Of a stretch of DNA of 64,000 nt, positions 20,097 through 29,308 are shown one piece after another; within the stretch, counting starts at the first letter, position 1; each line of letters starts with the position of its first letter. A model generated the notes under the pieces. That model worked only from the letters and a program-made list of their open reading frames with translations, ran no database searches and was not told the origin of the DNA. Source of the DNA: Corynebacterium yonathiae (GTDB taxonomy: Bacteria > Actinomycetota > Actinomycetes > Mycobacteriales > Mycobacteriaceae); assembly GCF_027570195.1 (NCBI RefSeq), contig NZ_JAKMUZ010000005.1, positions 62,001 through 126,000 of the forward strand, written 5' to 3'. The position numbers were made by a program, and so were the translations under genes.

Positions 20097-21140
20097 TTAG
20101 TAACGAGCCGTTCCAGTAATCGGCATGGACTTTAACGGCACTACCTGGACGGGTACGCCATAGGTAGAAGCATGCACCACCTGGCCGTTACCAATGTACA
20201 TTCCCACGTGCGTCACTCCAGGATAATAACCCACGATATCGCCCGGCTGCAGATCCTCTAGCGGCACCGATGTACCGCCAGCAATCTGGGCCTGCGACGT
20301 ACGTGGAATGGACTTGCCGATCTGTTGATACGCCCAGAACATAAGGCCAGAACAGTCGAATTGATCTGGGCCTGCCGCACCCCAGCCATAAGGCGAACCC
20401 AGCTTCGACAAGGCAGCAGAAGCTGCGCCGTCTGCGACCTCACCTAAATCCATATCTGGCTTATCGGAACCACCGAACTGGCCCTCCCAGGCCTCGCGCT
20501 GCCGTTCATCGAGAGCGTCAACTTGTTTCTCGATGTCCTTTTGCTGCTTTTCCAGCTCCTCCTTTTCCTTGAGAAGCTCCTCACGCTGCTCTTCGAGCGC
20601 CTTCTTTTCCTCGCGGACCTTAGCTGCGGCGTCTCCAGCCTTGTGTTTTTCCTCTTCTGCCAGGGATGCAGCATTGGCCTTTTCATCGAGGGTGCGCTGG
20701 GCCTTGCGGGATAGCGCACCAAGGTAGCCCATTCGCTCTACTGCGTCCGAAGGGTCTTCTGCAGCCAGTGCACCAGACACTGCGGATCGCGAATCCCCAC
20801 GGTAGCGCGACTGCGCAATTCCGTTAACCCTGCTCTGCTGCGTGGACACGTCACCCTTCGCATCCTCCGCACGACTCTGGGCCTCAGCAGCCGCACGTTC
20901 AGAGACCGAAACCTCGGCCTTCTTCTCCTCGAGCTTAATTTCTAGCTCTTTTACTTCTTCGTTCTTGGCGGAGACTTTTCGCGCAACCTCGCCAACGCGC
21001 TCAACCAGGGCGTCTACATCTTCCGCGCCGGATTCCTGTTGCGGAGCCGCCTCTTGGGCGACCACCTGCGAAATCCCTGAAACCGACGTAACAGCAAGAG
21101 CTGCCACAAGCGCAGCTGCAGGAAGTACTCGTTTAGACAC
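20097..21140 (-). CDS. NlpC/P60 peptidoglycan endopeptidase with coiled-coil domain (RipC-like)
   Basis: Secreted wall hydrolase of 347 residues. A signal peptide (about 1-28) is followed by a long, highly charged coiled coil (about 40-210, rich in Glu, Lys and Ala). A C-terminal NlpC/P60 domain follows with catalytic Cys in D-C-S-G-L, His in T-H-V-G-M-Y and the third polar residue His in V-V-H-A. The architecture equals mycobacterial RipC (Rv2190c), which cleaves stem peptides and is controlled by FtsEX. It is joined without a gap to pimB' downstream and follows a paralogous NlpC gene. The coiled coil is presumably the regulatory region that senses the FtsX loop; this last point is inference. 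Confidence 0.92.
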   Translation of the reverse strand: MSKRVLPAAALVAALAVTSVSGISQVVAQEAAPQQESGAEDVDALVERVGEVARKVSAKNEEVKELEIKLEEKKAEVSVSERAAAEAQSRAEDAKGDVSTQQSRVNGIAQSRYRGDSRSAVSGALAAEDPSDAVERMGYLGALSRKAQRTLDEKANAASLAEEEKHKAGDAAAKVREEKKALEEQREELLKEKEELEKQQKDIEKQVDALDERQREAWEGQFGGSDKPDMDLGEVADGAASAALSKLGSPYGWGAAGPDQFDCSGLMFWAYQQIGKSIPRTSQAQIAGGTSVPLEDLQPGDIVGYYPGVTHVGMYIGNGQVVHASTYGVPVQVVPLKSMPITGTARY

Positions 21141-21215
21141 TTAAGGACCCTTAGACTTAGAAGTTTTTAAAAATCGTACTAACTATAGCGGGTTTTATCC
21201 CCTGATGCACGACAA

Positions 21216-21240
21216 AGCCCTCCCCGCGACGGGGAGGGCT
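21216..21240 (-). terminator. Terminator after the short NlpC/P60 gene
   Basis: A perfect 10-base stem (AGCCCTCCCC / GGGGAGGGCT) with a 5-base loop lies between the two NlpC/P60 genes. On the minus strand it is followed by TTGTCG, a weak T-tract. It probably limits read-through from nlpC into ripC. Confidence 0.8.
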
Positions 21241-21254
21241 CGATCCGCTACCTC

Positions 21255-21884
21255 TTAGAAGCGAACTGCGGAGTGAATCGGCATGTAGTTCAGGTCGCGC
21301 TCCTGAACTGGGACGCCAGAGTTAAGAGCGTCAATGATGGTGCCGTGTCCGGTGTAGATACCGACGTGGGAAGCACCACCGTAGTAAGCGATGATGTCAC
21401 CCGGCTGCAGCTGGTCCAGAGATACCGGGGTACCACCAGAAGCCTGAGCCTGGGAGGTACGCGGAATCTGCTTGCCAGCCTGAGCATAAGCCCAGCTGGT
21501 CAGTCCGGAGCAGTCAAAGGCATTCGGGCCTGCGGCGCCGTAAACGTACGGGGAGCCAATTACGGAGCGGGCTGCAGCCAGTGCTTTCTCACCAACGGAC
21601 TGCTGCGCCGGAGCGGCCGACTTGTGGCCAGCTGCTACGTAGTTGTTGTTCTGCTGGTTAGAAACCTTACCCAGGGATGGAACGTAGTGGTCGATGTTCG
21701 GAACCTGGTCAATATTCGGAACATTTTCCAGACCTGCTACCTCGAAGCGGTAGTCGGTGTTAGGTACAACGACCTCTGCTGCCTGGGCTACGCCTGGCGC
21801 GACGACGGCTGCAGTTGCAGCCAGTGCTGCAGTAGATGCGATGCGACGGGTGTTCTTGCTGCCCTGACGACGGTGCTGTGTCAT
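21255..21884 (-). CDS. nlpC: Short NlpC/P60 peptidoglycan endopeptidase (NlpC)
   Basis: Secreted peptidase of 209 residues: a Tat/Sec-like signal peptide (about 1-35, Arg-rich start), a short linker with a duplicated V-P-N-I-D motif (about 55-68), and a C-terminal NlpC/P60 domain. Catalytic residues are the Cys in F-D-C-S-G-L-T, His in S-H-V-G-I-Y and the third polar residue in I-I-D-A. It lacks the coiled coil of its downstream paralogue, so it is regulated differently. Its 5' leader is long and structured and an MtrA-like box lies upstream; in C. glutamicum nlpC is reported to be under MtrAB and c-di-AMP riboswitch control (from memory). The ATG is preceded by GGAG. Confidence 0.93.
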   Translation of the reverse strand: MTQHRRQGSKNTRRIASTAALAATAAVVAPGVAQAAEVVVPNTDYRFEVAGLENVPNIDQVPNIDHYVPSLGKVSNQQNNNYVAAGHKSAAPAQQSVGEKALAAARSVIGSPYVYGAAGPNAFDCSGLTSWAYAQAGKQIPRTSQAQASGGTPVSLDQLQPGDIIAYYGGASHVGIYTGHGTIIDALNSGVPVQERDLNYMPIHSAVRF

Positions 21885-22072
21885 GAATAAAACTCCAAAT
21901 CTTCCTGCGCGCCTACTTCACCAAGTTGGGGAAGCTCTGACCCTGGGGGACTAGCGTTCGTTGGAAATCCATTCCTTTAGGATTTCCTCCACTCGGCCCC
22001 TCAGTAGGAAGGGCCAGATGCGGCGCTGTAATTCTTCTGTTTAGATTGAGCACCTTTCGGGCGGTAACTCAA
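21885..22072 (-). promoter_or_regulatory. Structured 5' leader of nlpC, candidate riboregulator
   Basis: Read on the minus strand this region can form three stacked hairpins: TTGAG...CTCAA (22072-22046, with ACC/GGT inside), GGCCC...GGGCC (22015-21995) and a perfect 8-base stem GGAAATCC/GGATTTCC (21987-21963). A possible closing helix pairs GCGCC (22026-22022) with GGCGC (21913-21909). The 3' side reads GTCAG...GTAGGCG, which resembles the end of the ydaO (c-di-AMP) riboswitch. However, its GGGTGAATC and CAGCTAACC blocks are absent, so I do not call the class. The position before a wall peptidase fits known c-di-AMP control. Confidence 0.5.
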
Positions 22073-22135
22073 TGTCTCGAATAGGTTACGAAATCATCAC
22101 AAGCAATGTCCATTCGCGACACCAAAATAAGGTTT

Positions 22136-22151
22136 GTTATCGCTTCGTTAC
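22136..22151 (-). promoter_or_regulatory. MtrA-like direct repeat upstream of nlpC
   Basis: On the minus strand GTAAC-GAAGCG-ATAAC is a one-mismatch copy of the GTAAC-N6-GTAAC direct repeat bound by the response regulator MtrA. It lies about 250 bases before nlpC and upstream of the structured leader. A further GTAAC occurs at 22088-22084. MtrA is known to control wall-peptidase genes in corynebacteria. Confidence 0.5.
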
Positions 22152-22769
22152 CTTTCGTTGACATTGTCGAGATTTAACTCTCCTGAGCGAACAATTTCCA
22201 AATAGAGACAGAACCTTTAAAGCCATAACCAGTACAAACACCAACCACTCGGCCACCTCCAGCGAAGCAATCCCTTGACCAAAAGCAAACTTAACAATTA
22301 AGAGTTTTCTAAATTGTGACTTTCGACACCAAGGCAAATTGAGGGCCCCTCTTGCCCTCCAAATGAACCTTTTTTGGCCTCTGCAAGACGCTCGCGCTGA
22401 TAGCAACTTTCTTACTTAGACGACCATTACCCGTCCCCGGCAACAAGCGCCTGCCTTAGCCGCACGCATATGTACTGAAAGAGGAATAGGTGGGCTTCTA
22501 ACACGAGAATTTGACCCAAACGCTACGGTGCCCCGCCCCCGGCGCTGAACAGGAACGAATGCGAACTGTACGGCAGCCATATATCCCCACAAGATAGAGA
22601 TGTTTCCCTAAGCCATTCCCAGCGCGCCTCGGGCGGCTTTTAACAGCCGCCAACTTCTCGAAGCCGGATTGCGACGCGCAGGTAGGAGTCTCAAAGCCCG
22701 TTGCAGCACACCGGACAACCACGGCAATGACCCCACCGCCTACTAAATACAAGCAGCAATATATACGCA
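22152..22769. other. Long intergenic stretch without a supported gene
   Basis: About 620 bases between the nlpC control region and the qcrB terminator. Short open frames on the minus strand (22137-22406 and 22498-22770) have neither convincing ribosome sites nor protein-like composition. No tRNA, known riboswitch or repeat was recognised. GAGGG...CCCTC at about 22341-22359 could form a small hairpin. Nothing definite is seen. Confidence 0.5.
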
Positions 22770-22810
22770 AGACCCGCCCTTGCTCCTATGGCAGGAGCAA
22801 GGGCGGGTCT
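22770..22810 (-). terminator. Strong hairpin downstream of qcrB
   Basis: A perfect 18-base inverted repeat, 22770-22787 and 22793-22810, with a 5-base loop (ATGGC), 35 bases after the qcrB stop. No long T-tract follows on the minus strand, but the stem is GC-rich and very stable. It would end or stabilise the ctaE-qcrCAB transcript. Confidence 0.85.
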
Positions 22811-22845
22811 GTGAGCGAGTTTCGAGTAAACCTCAAGCCAGGGGC

Positions 22846-24468
22846 TTAGATGCGACCGTTTTCCTCATCTTCACGGCGATTGGCCTCGTTGAGGCGGCGG
22901 AACATCTCCGCTTCTTCCTCGTGGTTATTCGTGTGGATTTCGTGTACACGGTGCATGAGTGCCGAGTCATCAGGACTAAAGGTGCCCTGAGTCTCGGAAT
23001 CAGCGAGGCCGAGGTGGTTGAGCTGCTTCGGCACCTGGGCACCTGCGTACTCCAACGGAACCGGATGGCCATCGGCATCGACCGGGCCGAGCGGTTGGTG
23101 GACCTCGATGAAGGCACCATTCGGCAGCTGTTTAATAACGCCGGTTTCAATACCGTGCTCCAGTACCTCGCGGTCAGAGCGCTGCAGACCAACGCAAATG
23201 CGGTAGGTCATAAAGTAAGCAATCGGAGGCAGCACGATAAGGCCGATACGTCCAACCCAGGTCATCGCATTCAACGAAATCTGGAAGAAGTGCGCCACGT
23301 GGTCGTTACCACCGGACAGGGTGACCAGCAGGAAGAACACGATTGCAGCCGCACCAATAGCGGAGCGGGTAGGAACATCGCGTGGACGCTGCAACAGGTT
23401 GTGGTGAGCATCGTCACCGGTGAACTTCTTCTCCAAGAATGGGTACGCCATAAGTAGTACGACCATGAGGCCACACAGCAGGGCGACCCAGAATGCGGAA
23501 GGAATGGTGTAGTTACCGATGTAGAGCTCCCATGCCGGCATAACGCGGGCTACGCCGTCAGTCCAGAGCATGTAAATATCTGGCTGGGAACCGGCGGAAA
23601 CCTGAGATGGGTTATATGGTCCAAGAGTCCAGATAGCGTTGATGGTCAGCAGGCCAGACATGAGGGCCAAGACACCAGCAACCATCATGCCCATGCCAAT
23701 CGCCTTGGTTGCGAAGACCGGCATAATGCGAACGCCAACTACGTTGTTCTCAGCACGACCCGGTCCAGGGAACTGGGTGTGCTTCTGGAACCAAACCATA
23801 ATCAGGTGAGCTGCAATCAGGCCCAGGATGATGCCTGGAATCACCAACACGTGCAGGATGTAGAAACGATCCAGCATCAGGTCAGATGGGAAGTCACCGC
23901 TGAAGATTGCCCAGTGCAGCCAAGTGCCGATGATAGGCAGACCAAGAATGATAGCGGACATGATTCGCAGACCGACACCGGAGAGCAAGTCATCCGGCAG
24001 GGAGTAACCGAGGAAGCCCTCGATCATACCCAGCAGGATAAGCGCGCAACCGATGATCCAGTTTGCCTCACGCGGGCGACGGAAGGCGCCGGTAAAGAAG
24101 ATGCGCAGCATGTGCGCAACCATGGACATCATGAACAGCAGCGCTGCCCAGTGGTGCATCTGGCGCACAAAGAGACCGCCACGAACTTCAAAAGAGATAT
24201 CCAGTGCAGTGGCGTATGCGCGGGACATTTCCACACCATTAAGCGGTGCGTAGGTGCCGTCGTAGATCACCTTCGTAATGGAAGGGTCGAAGAACAGCGC
24301 CAGGTAAATACCGGTCAGTACGAGAATGATGAAGCTGTACAGCGCCATCTCACCGAGCATGAAGGACCAGTGGGTCGGAAAGACCTTGTTCAGCTGAGTC
24401 CTCAGCACGCCGGCGGCGCTATAGCGCTCATCCATGTTGTTGCCCATTTGGGCGAGTTTATTGCTCAT
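22846..24468 (-). CDS. qcrB: QcrB, cytochrome b of the cytochrome bc1 complex
   Basis: Cytochrome b subunit of 540 residues carrying two haems b in the membrane. It oxidises menaquinol within the bc1-aa3 supercomplex of actinobacteria. The haem-ligand regions are visible as R-Q-M-H-H-W-A-A (first helix pair) and [10 protein letters not shown]. The G-W-x-E equivalent region is followed by at least eight hydrophobic segments and an actinobacteria-specific C-terminal cytoplasmic extension rich in Glu, Arg and His. The ATG overlaps the qcrA stop by one base (TAATG), so translation is coupled. It is the last gene of ctaE-qcrC-qcrA-qcrB. Confidence 0.96.
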   Translation of the reverse strand: MSNKLAQMGNNMDERYSAAGVLRTQLNKVFPTHWSFMLGEMALYSFIILVLTGIYLALFFDPSITKVIYDGTYAPLNGVEMSRAYATALDISFEVRGGLFVRQMHHWAALLFMMSMVAHMLRIFFTGAFRRPREANWIIGCALILLGMIEGFLGYSLPDDLLSGVGLRIMSAIILGLPIIGTWLHWAIFSGDFPSDLMLDRFYILHVLVIPGIILGLIAAHLIMVWFQKHTQFPGPGRAENNVVGVRIMPVFATKAIGMGMMVAGVLALMSGLLTINAIWTLGPYNPSQVSAGSQPDIYMLWTDGVARVMPAWELYIGNYTIPSAFWVALLCGLMVVLLMAYPFLEKKFTGDDAHHNLLQRPRDVPTRSAIGAAAIVFFLLVTLSGGNDHVAHFFQISLNAMTWVGRIGLIVLPPIAYFMTYRICVGLQRSDREVLEHGIETGVIKQLPNGAFIEVHQPLGPVDADGHPVPLEYAGAQVPKQLNHLGLADSETQGTFSPDDSALMHRVHEIHTNNHEEEAEMFRRLNEANRREDEENGRI

Positions 24469-25688
24469 TATGACTTACGCTCCCAGAATGCCGGGCCGAC
24501 AGGCTCAATGAAGTTGCCCTGTGCAACGAGGTAGCCCTCATCGTCCACCGTGATAGGCAGCTGTGGCAATGCACGGGCTGCCGGACCGAAGACCGGCTTG
24601 CCGTAGTGCAAAGCGTCGAACTGCGACTGGTGGCACGGGCACAGGATTCGGTTGGTCTGAGCCTCATATAGAGAGGTCGGGCAACCGATGTGAGTACAAA
24701 TCTTGGAGTAGGCGTAGTAGTCGCCGTGGTGGAAATCTTCCTGACCTTCGCGCTCGATAGCCTTCTGTGCGTCGCTGTGACGCAGACGAATAAGCATCAC
24801 CGCGTTGCGGTTTCCGTGAATCGAGTGCATGTGATGCTCGTAGACATCGCGCTCGGCGTCGTACTTGTCGCCATCGTTGACGTCTTCTTCTGCCAGCGGG
24901 AAAACGGTCTCCATGCCGCCTGCTGCCAGATCCTCCGGGCGCACGCGAACCAGGCGGGTAACGCCCTTAGTGCTGTAGTGCTCGCCGGTCTCACCAGAGT
25001 GCTTTTCGGCGATGGTACCGGTGTCGCGAGCCAGGTAAAGCTTGACGCCTTCATTGTACAAGGTCCAACCGGAGGTCCACAGAGTACCGTCGCCGGCGTA
25101 GTTCAGGTTGTGGCGAACCTTCCAGGGATTCTTAATAGCGCCGCCCAGCGGAGCAATCACCGTCAGGCCGAATAGAACACCAGCTCCGCCGAGCAGGCCC
25201 TGAATGGTCTTGCGGCGACCCAGAGTCGAGGTCTTCCAAGAGTCGTTCAGCAAAGCGGTGAGGGTGCGGCGGTCCACCTCTTCGGAAGGACCGTCGTGAC
25301 GGCGCTGTACGGAGATTTCCTCTGGGAGAATCTTCTTAACGTACTGAACGATTGCGATTCCCAGTGCACAGATTGCAAGCGCTGCAGTAATACCGAGGAG
25401 AGGGGTATAGAGGGTGTGCCAAATATGGCCTTCTTCCCCGAGCTGCTTGTACTGCCACGGCCAGAACAGGTAAACGCCGAGGAATCCTAGGCCGCCAATG
25501 ACGGACAGGAACAGCCAGATGGCAACGTTACGTCCGGCGCGCTTCTCAGCTGGGTCACCTTCTACCGGGAAGCGTTCCTTGCGGAATGCAACGGTGACGT
25601 CATCGAGCTCGGTACCTAGAGCAGCGAGTTCATCGTTGCTCATCTTATCGAGCTCAGCATTAGTGTAATTCTTCTTCACATTGCTCAT
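24468..25688 (-). CDS. qcrA: QcrA, Rieske iron-sulfur subunit
   Basis: Rieske protein of 406 residues with three predicted membrane helices in the first 190 residues, as in other actinobacteria, instead of one. The [2Fe-2S] ligands are C-T-H-I-G-C-P and C-P-C-H-Q-S, each with the required Cys and His, and the two extra cysteines can form the usual disulfide. The start at ATG 25688 overlaps the qcrC stop by four bases (ATGA) and gives M-S-N-V-K-K; eleven more residues could be read upstream but are not protein-like. It passes electrons from menaquinol to cytochrome cc (QcrC). Confidence 0.96.
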   Translation of the reverse strand: MSNVKKNYTNAELDKMSNDELAALGTELDDVTVAFRKERFPVEGDPAEKRAGRNVAIWLFLSVIGGLGFLGVYLFWPWQYKQLGEEGHIWHTLYTPLLGITAALAICALGIAIVQYVKKILPEEISVQRRHDGPSEEVDRRTLTALLNDSWKTSTLGRRKTIQGLLGGAGVLFGLTVIAPLGGAIKNPWKVRHNLNYAGDGTLWTSGWTLYNEGVKLYLARDTGTIAEKHSGETGEHYSTKGVTRLVRVRPEDLAAGGMETVFPLAEEDVNDGDKYDAERDVYEHHMHSIHGNRNAVMLIRLRHSDAQKAIEREGQEDFHHGDYYAYSKICTHIGCPTSLYEAQTNRILCPCHQSQFDALHYGKPVFGPAARALPQLPITVDDEGYLVAQGNFIEPVGPAFWERKS

Positions 25689-26572
25689 GAGCGCGATCCA
25701 ATCCACATAGCGGCGGCGCACAGGGCGCTAATGCCGATAATCCACATTGCCAGGCCTTCCGCTACCGGGCCGAGAGCGCCAAGGTCCCAACCGGCCGGGG
25801 AAGGAGTTTCCTTCGCAGACTTGAGATAAGCGATGATGTCCTTCTTCTCGTCTGCGGTCAGCTGACGGTCAGAGAACTTAGGCATGTTCTGCGGACCGGT
25901 CAGCATTGCCTGGTAAATTTCCTGCTCGTTAGCCGGAGCCAGCTCCGGAGCGAACTTACCGGAGGACAACGCGCCGCCCTGGCCGGTGAAGTTGTGGCAG
26001 GATGCACAGTTCATACGGAAGAGCTCGGAGCCCTTAGCAACGTCTTCTGCCTGGATTTCGCCGTTGTAGTTAGCACCACGCAACGACTCCTGTGCAACGC
26101 TTCCGTCGTCGTTGTAGACGATGTCGGCGCCACCACCGTTAGCTGCAACATATGCAGCCAAGGCGAGAGTCTGCTGCTCGGTGTAACGCGGTGCCTTGCG
26201 CTCTGCCTGTGCGTCGTTAGACATCATTGGCATACGGCCGGAGTGCACTTGGAAGTACACGGAACCAGCACCGATACCAACGAGGGACGGACCGCGGCCT
26301 TCGATGCCCTGCAGATTGGCACCGTGGCAGGTGATACAAGCGGTGTCATAGATGTCCTTGCCCTCTTGCACGAGGGCTTGGTCATCTTTTTCCGCCGTGG
26401 CGACCTGTGCGTCCGGGGTCAAGGCAGAAGCCAAGACGCCCGCACCGGACAGGCCAATCGCCAGGGCAAAGCCACCAGCGAGGGTGCGCTTCGCCTTGCG
26501 GCGACGGCGGGTCTTCTTAGCCGTCGCAGTGGTCTGCTCCACTGCCACGGACTGCGAATTGTTATCCATCAT
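25685..26572 (-). CDS. qcrC: QcrC, dihaem cytochrome cc
   Basis: A 295-residue cytochrome with two haem c sites, C-I-T-C-H and C-A-S-C-H. An N-terminal membrane helix follows a basic, Lys/Arg-rich cytoplasmic start, and a second helix lies at the C-terminus. In actinobacteria this dihaem protein replaces soluble cytochrome c and links bc1 directly to the aa3 oxidase. Two adjacent ATGs (26572, 26569) follow AAAGGAAA; the second has better spacing, so the true start may be one codon later. The gene follows ctaE by 53 bases and overlaps qcrA. Confidence 0.96.
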   Translation of the reverse strand: MMDNNSQSVAVEQTTATAKKTRRRRKAKRTLAGGFALAIGLSGAGVLASALTPDAQVATAEKDDQALVQEGKDIYDTACITCHGANLQGIEGRGPSLVGIGAGSVYFQVHSGRMPMMSNDAQAERKAPRYTEQQTLALAAYVAANGGGADIVYNDDGSVAQESLRGANYNGEIQAEDVAKGSELFRMNCASCHNFTGQGGALSSGKFAPELAPANEQEIYQAMLTGPQNMPKFSDRQLTADEKKDIIAYLKSAKETPSPAGWDLGALGPVAEGLAMWIIGISALCAAAMWIGSRS

Positions 26573-26625
26573 TTTCCTTTAGATAACTCGAACACGGGAG
26601 GACTGTTTGGGGAGATTGGCCAGTG

Positions 26626-27237
26626 CTACTGAACCAAGTAAATAACGGTGAAGACGCCGATCCACACAACGTCAACGAAGTGCCAGTAATAGGACACTGC
26701 CATTGCTGCGGTCGCCTGCGCCGGCGTGAACTTGGACTTAGCAACGCGCGCGAGAATGATTGCAAAAGAAATCAGACCCGCGGTCACGTGCGCAGCGTGG
26801 AAGCCGGTAATGATGTAGAACACCGAACCGAAGACGCTGGACTGCACAGTCACACCTGCGTGAATCAACTCGGTCCACTCAAACGCCATAATGCCTAGGA
26901 ATACAACACCCAGTACCAGCGTCACGGTGTACCAGAGTCGAAGCTTGTAAACGTCACCCCTTTCTGCGGCAAACACGCCGAACTGCGAGGTCACAGAAGA
27001 AGAAATCAACACTGCCGTAATGAGGAAACCCATGGGCAGGTTGATATGGGCGGTGTGCTCCGCCCAATCGCCTTCCTGACCGTTTGCACGCGAGGTGAAC
27101 CACATCGCGAACAGCCCGGCAAAGAACATCAATTCCTGAGACAGGAACACGATGGTGCCAACACTGACCATATTGGGTCGGTTCAGCGAGGCAGCACGTG
27201 GTGCTGTCATACCTTGGTTAGAAACTACGCTCGTCAC
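26626..27237 (-). CDS. ctaE: CtaE, cytochrome aa3 oxidase subunit III
   Basis: Subunit III of the haem-copper oxidase, 203 residues with five membrane segments. The start segment N-R-P-N-M-V-S-V-G-T-I-V-F-L-S-Q-E-L-M-F-F is strongly conserved in actinobacterial CtaE, and F-H-A-A-H-V-T-A-G-L is the typical late-helix motif. I place the start at GTG 27237, which matches the family N-terminus (V-T-S-V-V-S-N-Q-G) and lies 7 bases after a CATAAT -10 element. A longer reading to 27273 would enclose the promoter. It heads ctaE-qcrC-qcrA-qcrB, so one transcript supplies subunits of both bc1 and aa3. Confidence 0.94.
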   Translation of the reverse strand: MTSVVSNQGMTAPRAASLNRPNMVSVGTIVFLSQELMFFAGLFAMWFTSRANGQEGDWAEHTAHINLPMGFLITAVLISSSVTSQFGVFAAERGDVYKLRLWYTVTLVLGVVFLGIMAFEWTELIHAGVTVQSSVFGSVFYIITGFHAAHVTAGLISFAIILARVAKSKFTPAQATAAMAVSYYWHFVDVVWIGVFTVIYLVQ

Positions 27238-27244
27238 AGTGGCT

Positions 27245-27273
27245 ATTATGGCCGTTCTAGTCGCCGAAGTCAC
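27245..27273 (-). promoter_or_regulatory. Promoter of ctaE-qcrCAB
   Basis: On the minus strand GTGACT (27273-27268), a 17-base spacer and CATAAT (27250-27245) form a sigma-A type promoter. The start codon GTG 27237 follows the -10 element by 7 bases, so the mRNA is probably leaderless. Confidence 0.6.
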
Positions 27274-27716
27274 CTCGATTCCCCCCGCTTTATCTATTCG
27301 TTTTTCACTCTCTGGGCAGCTAACACTCAGCTAGACGACTGTCGAAATTATATTTTTCTATTCGGGAACTTTTTGCCCCGCTTTCCGACACCCCATCGAT
27401 GCAGGTGACACCACCCGAGGAGCCCTATACTGCAGCTTCAGCAAGTCCACCTCGACAACGTTCCCCATTTCTTTTCCCGATCGCCAATCTATCTGTCTCA
27501 AGTTTTCCGGAGAGATAAATCACATTTGTAACCCACCCCAAAAGCGCTGGTTTACAACTTTCGAACGACCCCCGCAAAAATTGCCCTTTACGTGCCTGAA
27601 TAGTTGCAAAAACCTGGCGACAACGCGCTCATATAACCACCGCCACTCCCCCGTTGCAAAATTTTTTGGAAATCTGGGGAACTTTTCGTCACGGCAAACG
27701 ACGCCGGATCGCCAAA
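27274..27716. other. Gene-free stretch between ctaE and ctaF
   Basis: About 440 bases without a supported gene between the ctaE promoter and the ctaF terminator. It is AT-richer than the flanks. An imperfect inverted repeat, TTGTAACC (27526-27533) and GGTTTACAA (27549-27557), could be an operator, but I cannot assign a regulator. Confidence 0.45.
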
Positions 27717-27745
27717 GCCCTCCTAGCCTTTATAGCTAGGAGGGC
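27717..27745 (-). terminator. Terminator of ctaC-ctaF
   Basis: An 11-base perfect stem, GCCCTCCTAGC / GCTAGGAGGGC, with a 7-base loop, 38 bases after the ctaF stop. On the minus strand it is followed by a short TTT. It would end the ctaC-ctaF transcript. Confidence 0.85.
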
Positions 27746-27783
27746 GGAGAAGTTTTAGGCAGGGATTCCTTCAGGTTGAGGAA

Positions 27784-28215
27784 TTAGTGCTTTTCCTTCG
27801 GCAGGCCATACTGCAGGGACAGGCCGGTGCAGGCCGCGATGAGACAGACGGCGCCGAGGGCAATCAACCAGAAGTAGAGGAAGACGATGCCTAGGCCGAG
27901 GAGCGCAATTGCACCAGTCATAGCCAGCGGCCAGATGGAGCTTGGGGAGAAGAAGCCAAGGATACCGGCGGCGTCTTCGGTTTCCGCCTCCTCCCAGTCT
28001 TCCGGCAGGACATCACTGCGGTCATCCGTGAAGTGGAGGTAAGCACCCAGCATCATGCACAGCAGGAAGGCAAGGAACATGCCGACGATGCCGACCCACT
28101 CAGCGCCGTAAAGGTAGCCATCATCCTTAACGAAGGTGACGCCGAAGATGTAGACAATCAGCGAGACAAAAAGGTACGTCGCGATTGAGTAAAAGACTTT
28201 CGATGTTGCACGCAT
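27784..28215 (-). CDS. ctaF: CtaF, actinobacterial cytochrome oxidase subunit IV
   Basis: A 143-residue membrane protein with four hydrophobic segments. The opening [14 protein letters not shown] and the acidic cytoplasmic loop ([12 protein letters not shown]) are typical of the actinobacterial subunit IV, which packs at the periphery of the aa3 oxidase. It lies 19 bases after ctaC in the same direction and the pair ends at a strong terminator. There is no resemblance to the proteobacterial CyoD type beyond topology. Confidence 0.94.
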   Translation of the reverse strand: MRATSKVFYSIATYLFVSLIVYIFGVTFVKDDGYLYGAEWVGIVGMFLAFLLCMMLGAYLHFTDDRSDVLPEDWEEAETEDAAGILGFFSPSSIWPLAMTGAIALLGLGIVFLYFWLIALGAVCLIAACTGLSLQYGLPKEKH

Positions 28216-28234
28216 TGTGTTGTGTCCTTATCTC

Positions 28235-29308
28235 TTATGCCGCGGTGTTCACGAAGTTGTCACCCTTAGCGGTGTCACGCTCGCCGGAGAACGGGTGGGT
28301 GGTAACCGCATATGGGTCCTGACCGATTTCCTTGAGTGCCTCTGCGTTGGTGGCTTCCGGATTGTTCTCGCGGAACTTCATGTACTTGTTGAAGTCCTCT
28401 GGGGAAACAACGCGGATTTCGAAGTTCATCATCGAGTGGTAGGTACCGCACATCTCAGCACAACGGCCGACGAATGCACCCTGCTTCTCAATCTTTTCTA
28501 CCTGGAAGCTACGCTCCTGTGCGTTTGCTTCTGGGTGTGCATATACGTCGCGCTTGAACAAGAACTCTGGCACCCAGAATGCGTGGGATACGTCGCCGGA
28601 AGCGAGACGGAACTCAATCGCAGTATCGGAGGGAAGCACCAGAACCGGAACCTCTTCGGTGGTACCGACGGTCTCAATCTTGTTGTAGTTCAGATAGGAA
28701 AGATCACCCATGGACTTGCCGTGAATCGGGTTCGGGTTGTCCACACCCTCTGGGTCGTGAGCGGTCTTCTCTGCTTCCGCCTGACGCTCCTTATCGGCAC
28801 CGTCGTAGTTCTCACCGTTAACGTGATTCTCGGCGTAACCGAACTTCCAGTTCCACTGGAATGCGGTGACGTCGACCACGACCTTCGGATCCTTATCCAA
28901 GGCGGTGACCTTCTGCTGAGCCTGAACGGTAAAGAAGAACAGGCCCATGATGATGAGGATCGGAACGATGGTCAAAACCATCTCCAGCGGAACGTTGTAC
29001 TGAATCTGGCGCGGGAACTCGCCCTTGCCATCCTTCTTCGCCTTCTTCGCGCTCCAGCGGAAGATAGCAGTGAGGAACAGGCCCCACATAATAAAACCAA
29101 CGATCCATGCGGCAACCCAGACCCAAATCCAGAAGTTGTACATGGCTTCTGCCTCAGGGGTAATGCCCTTCGGCCAACCAAATCCCAGGAGGTTCTCTAC
29201 AGCAGTTGGCGCCTGAACGTCACAACCTGCCAGAGCGAGTCCACCCAGGGCAAGTGCGCCAGCTACGCCCGCCTTACGGGCAAAGGTGCGCTTATTACGC
29301 TGTCCCAC
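28235..29308 (-). CDS. ctaC: CtaC, cytochrome aa3 oxidase subunit II (lipoprotein)
   Basis: Subunit II, 357 residues, carrying the binuclear CuA centre that accepts electrons from cytochrome cc. A lipoprotein signal ends in L-A-L-A-G-C. Two membrane helices follow, then the cupredoxin domain with C-A-E-M-C-G-T-Y-H-S-M-M, which holds the CuA ligands. Between the strands is the charged insertion known for actinobacterial CtaC, which helps dock cytochrome cc. I use GTG 29308: an AAAGG ribosome site is well spaced and the Arg/Lys-rich signal peptide starts there; a reading from 29353 would add 15 residues without support. It is followed by ctaF. Confidence 0.95.
   Translation of the reverse strand: MGQRNKRTFARKAGVAGALALGGLALAGCDVQAPTAVENLLGFGWPKGITPEAEAMYNFWIWVWVAAWIVGFIMWGLFLTAIFRWSAKKAKKDGKGEFPRQIQYNVPLEMVLTIVPILIIMGLFFFTVQAQQKVTALDKDPKVVVDVTAFQWNWKFGYAENHVNGENYDGADKERQAEAEKTAHDPEGVDNPNPIHGKSMGDLSYLNYNKIETVGTTEEVPVLVLPSDTAIEFRLASGDVSHAFWVPEFLFKRDVYAHPEANAQERSFQVEKIEKQGAFVGRCAEMCGTYHSMMNFEIRVVSPEDFNKYMKFRENNPEATNAEALKEIGQDPYAVTTHPFSGERDTAKGDNFVNTAA

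Noticed and set aside
22498..22770. 90-codon frame upstream of the qcrB hairpin
   Set aside because: No ribosome site, cysteine-rich unlikely composition, and it runs into the terminator arm.
22780..24534. Plus-strand frames of 225 and 251 codons opposite qcrB
   Set aside because: Antisense shadows of a well-supported membrane protein; no start signals and no family resemblance.
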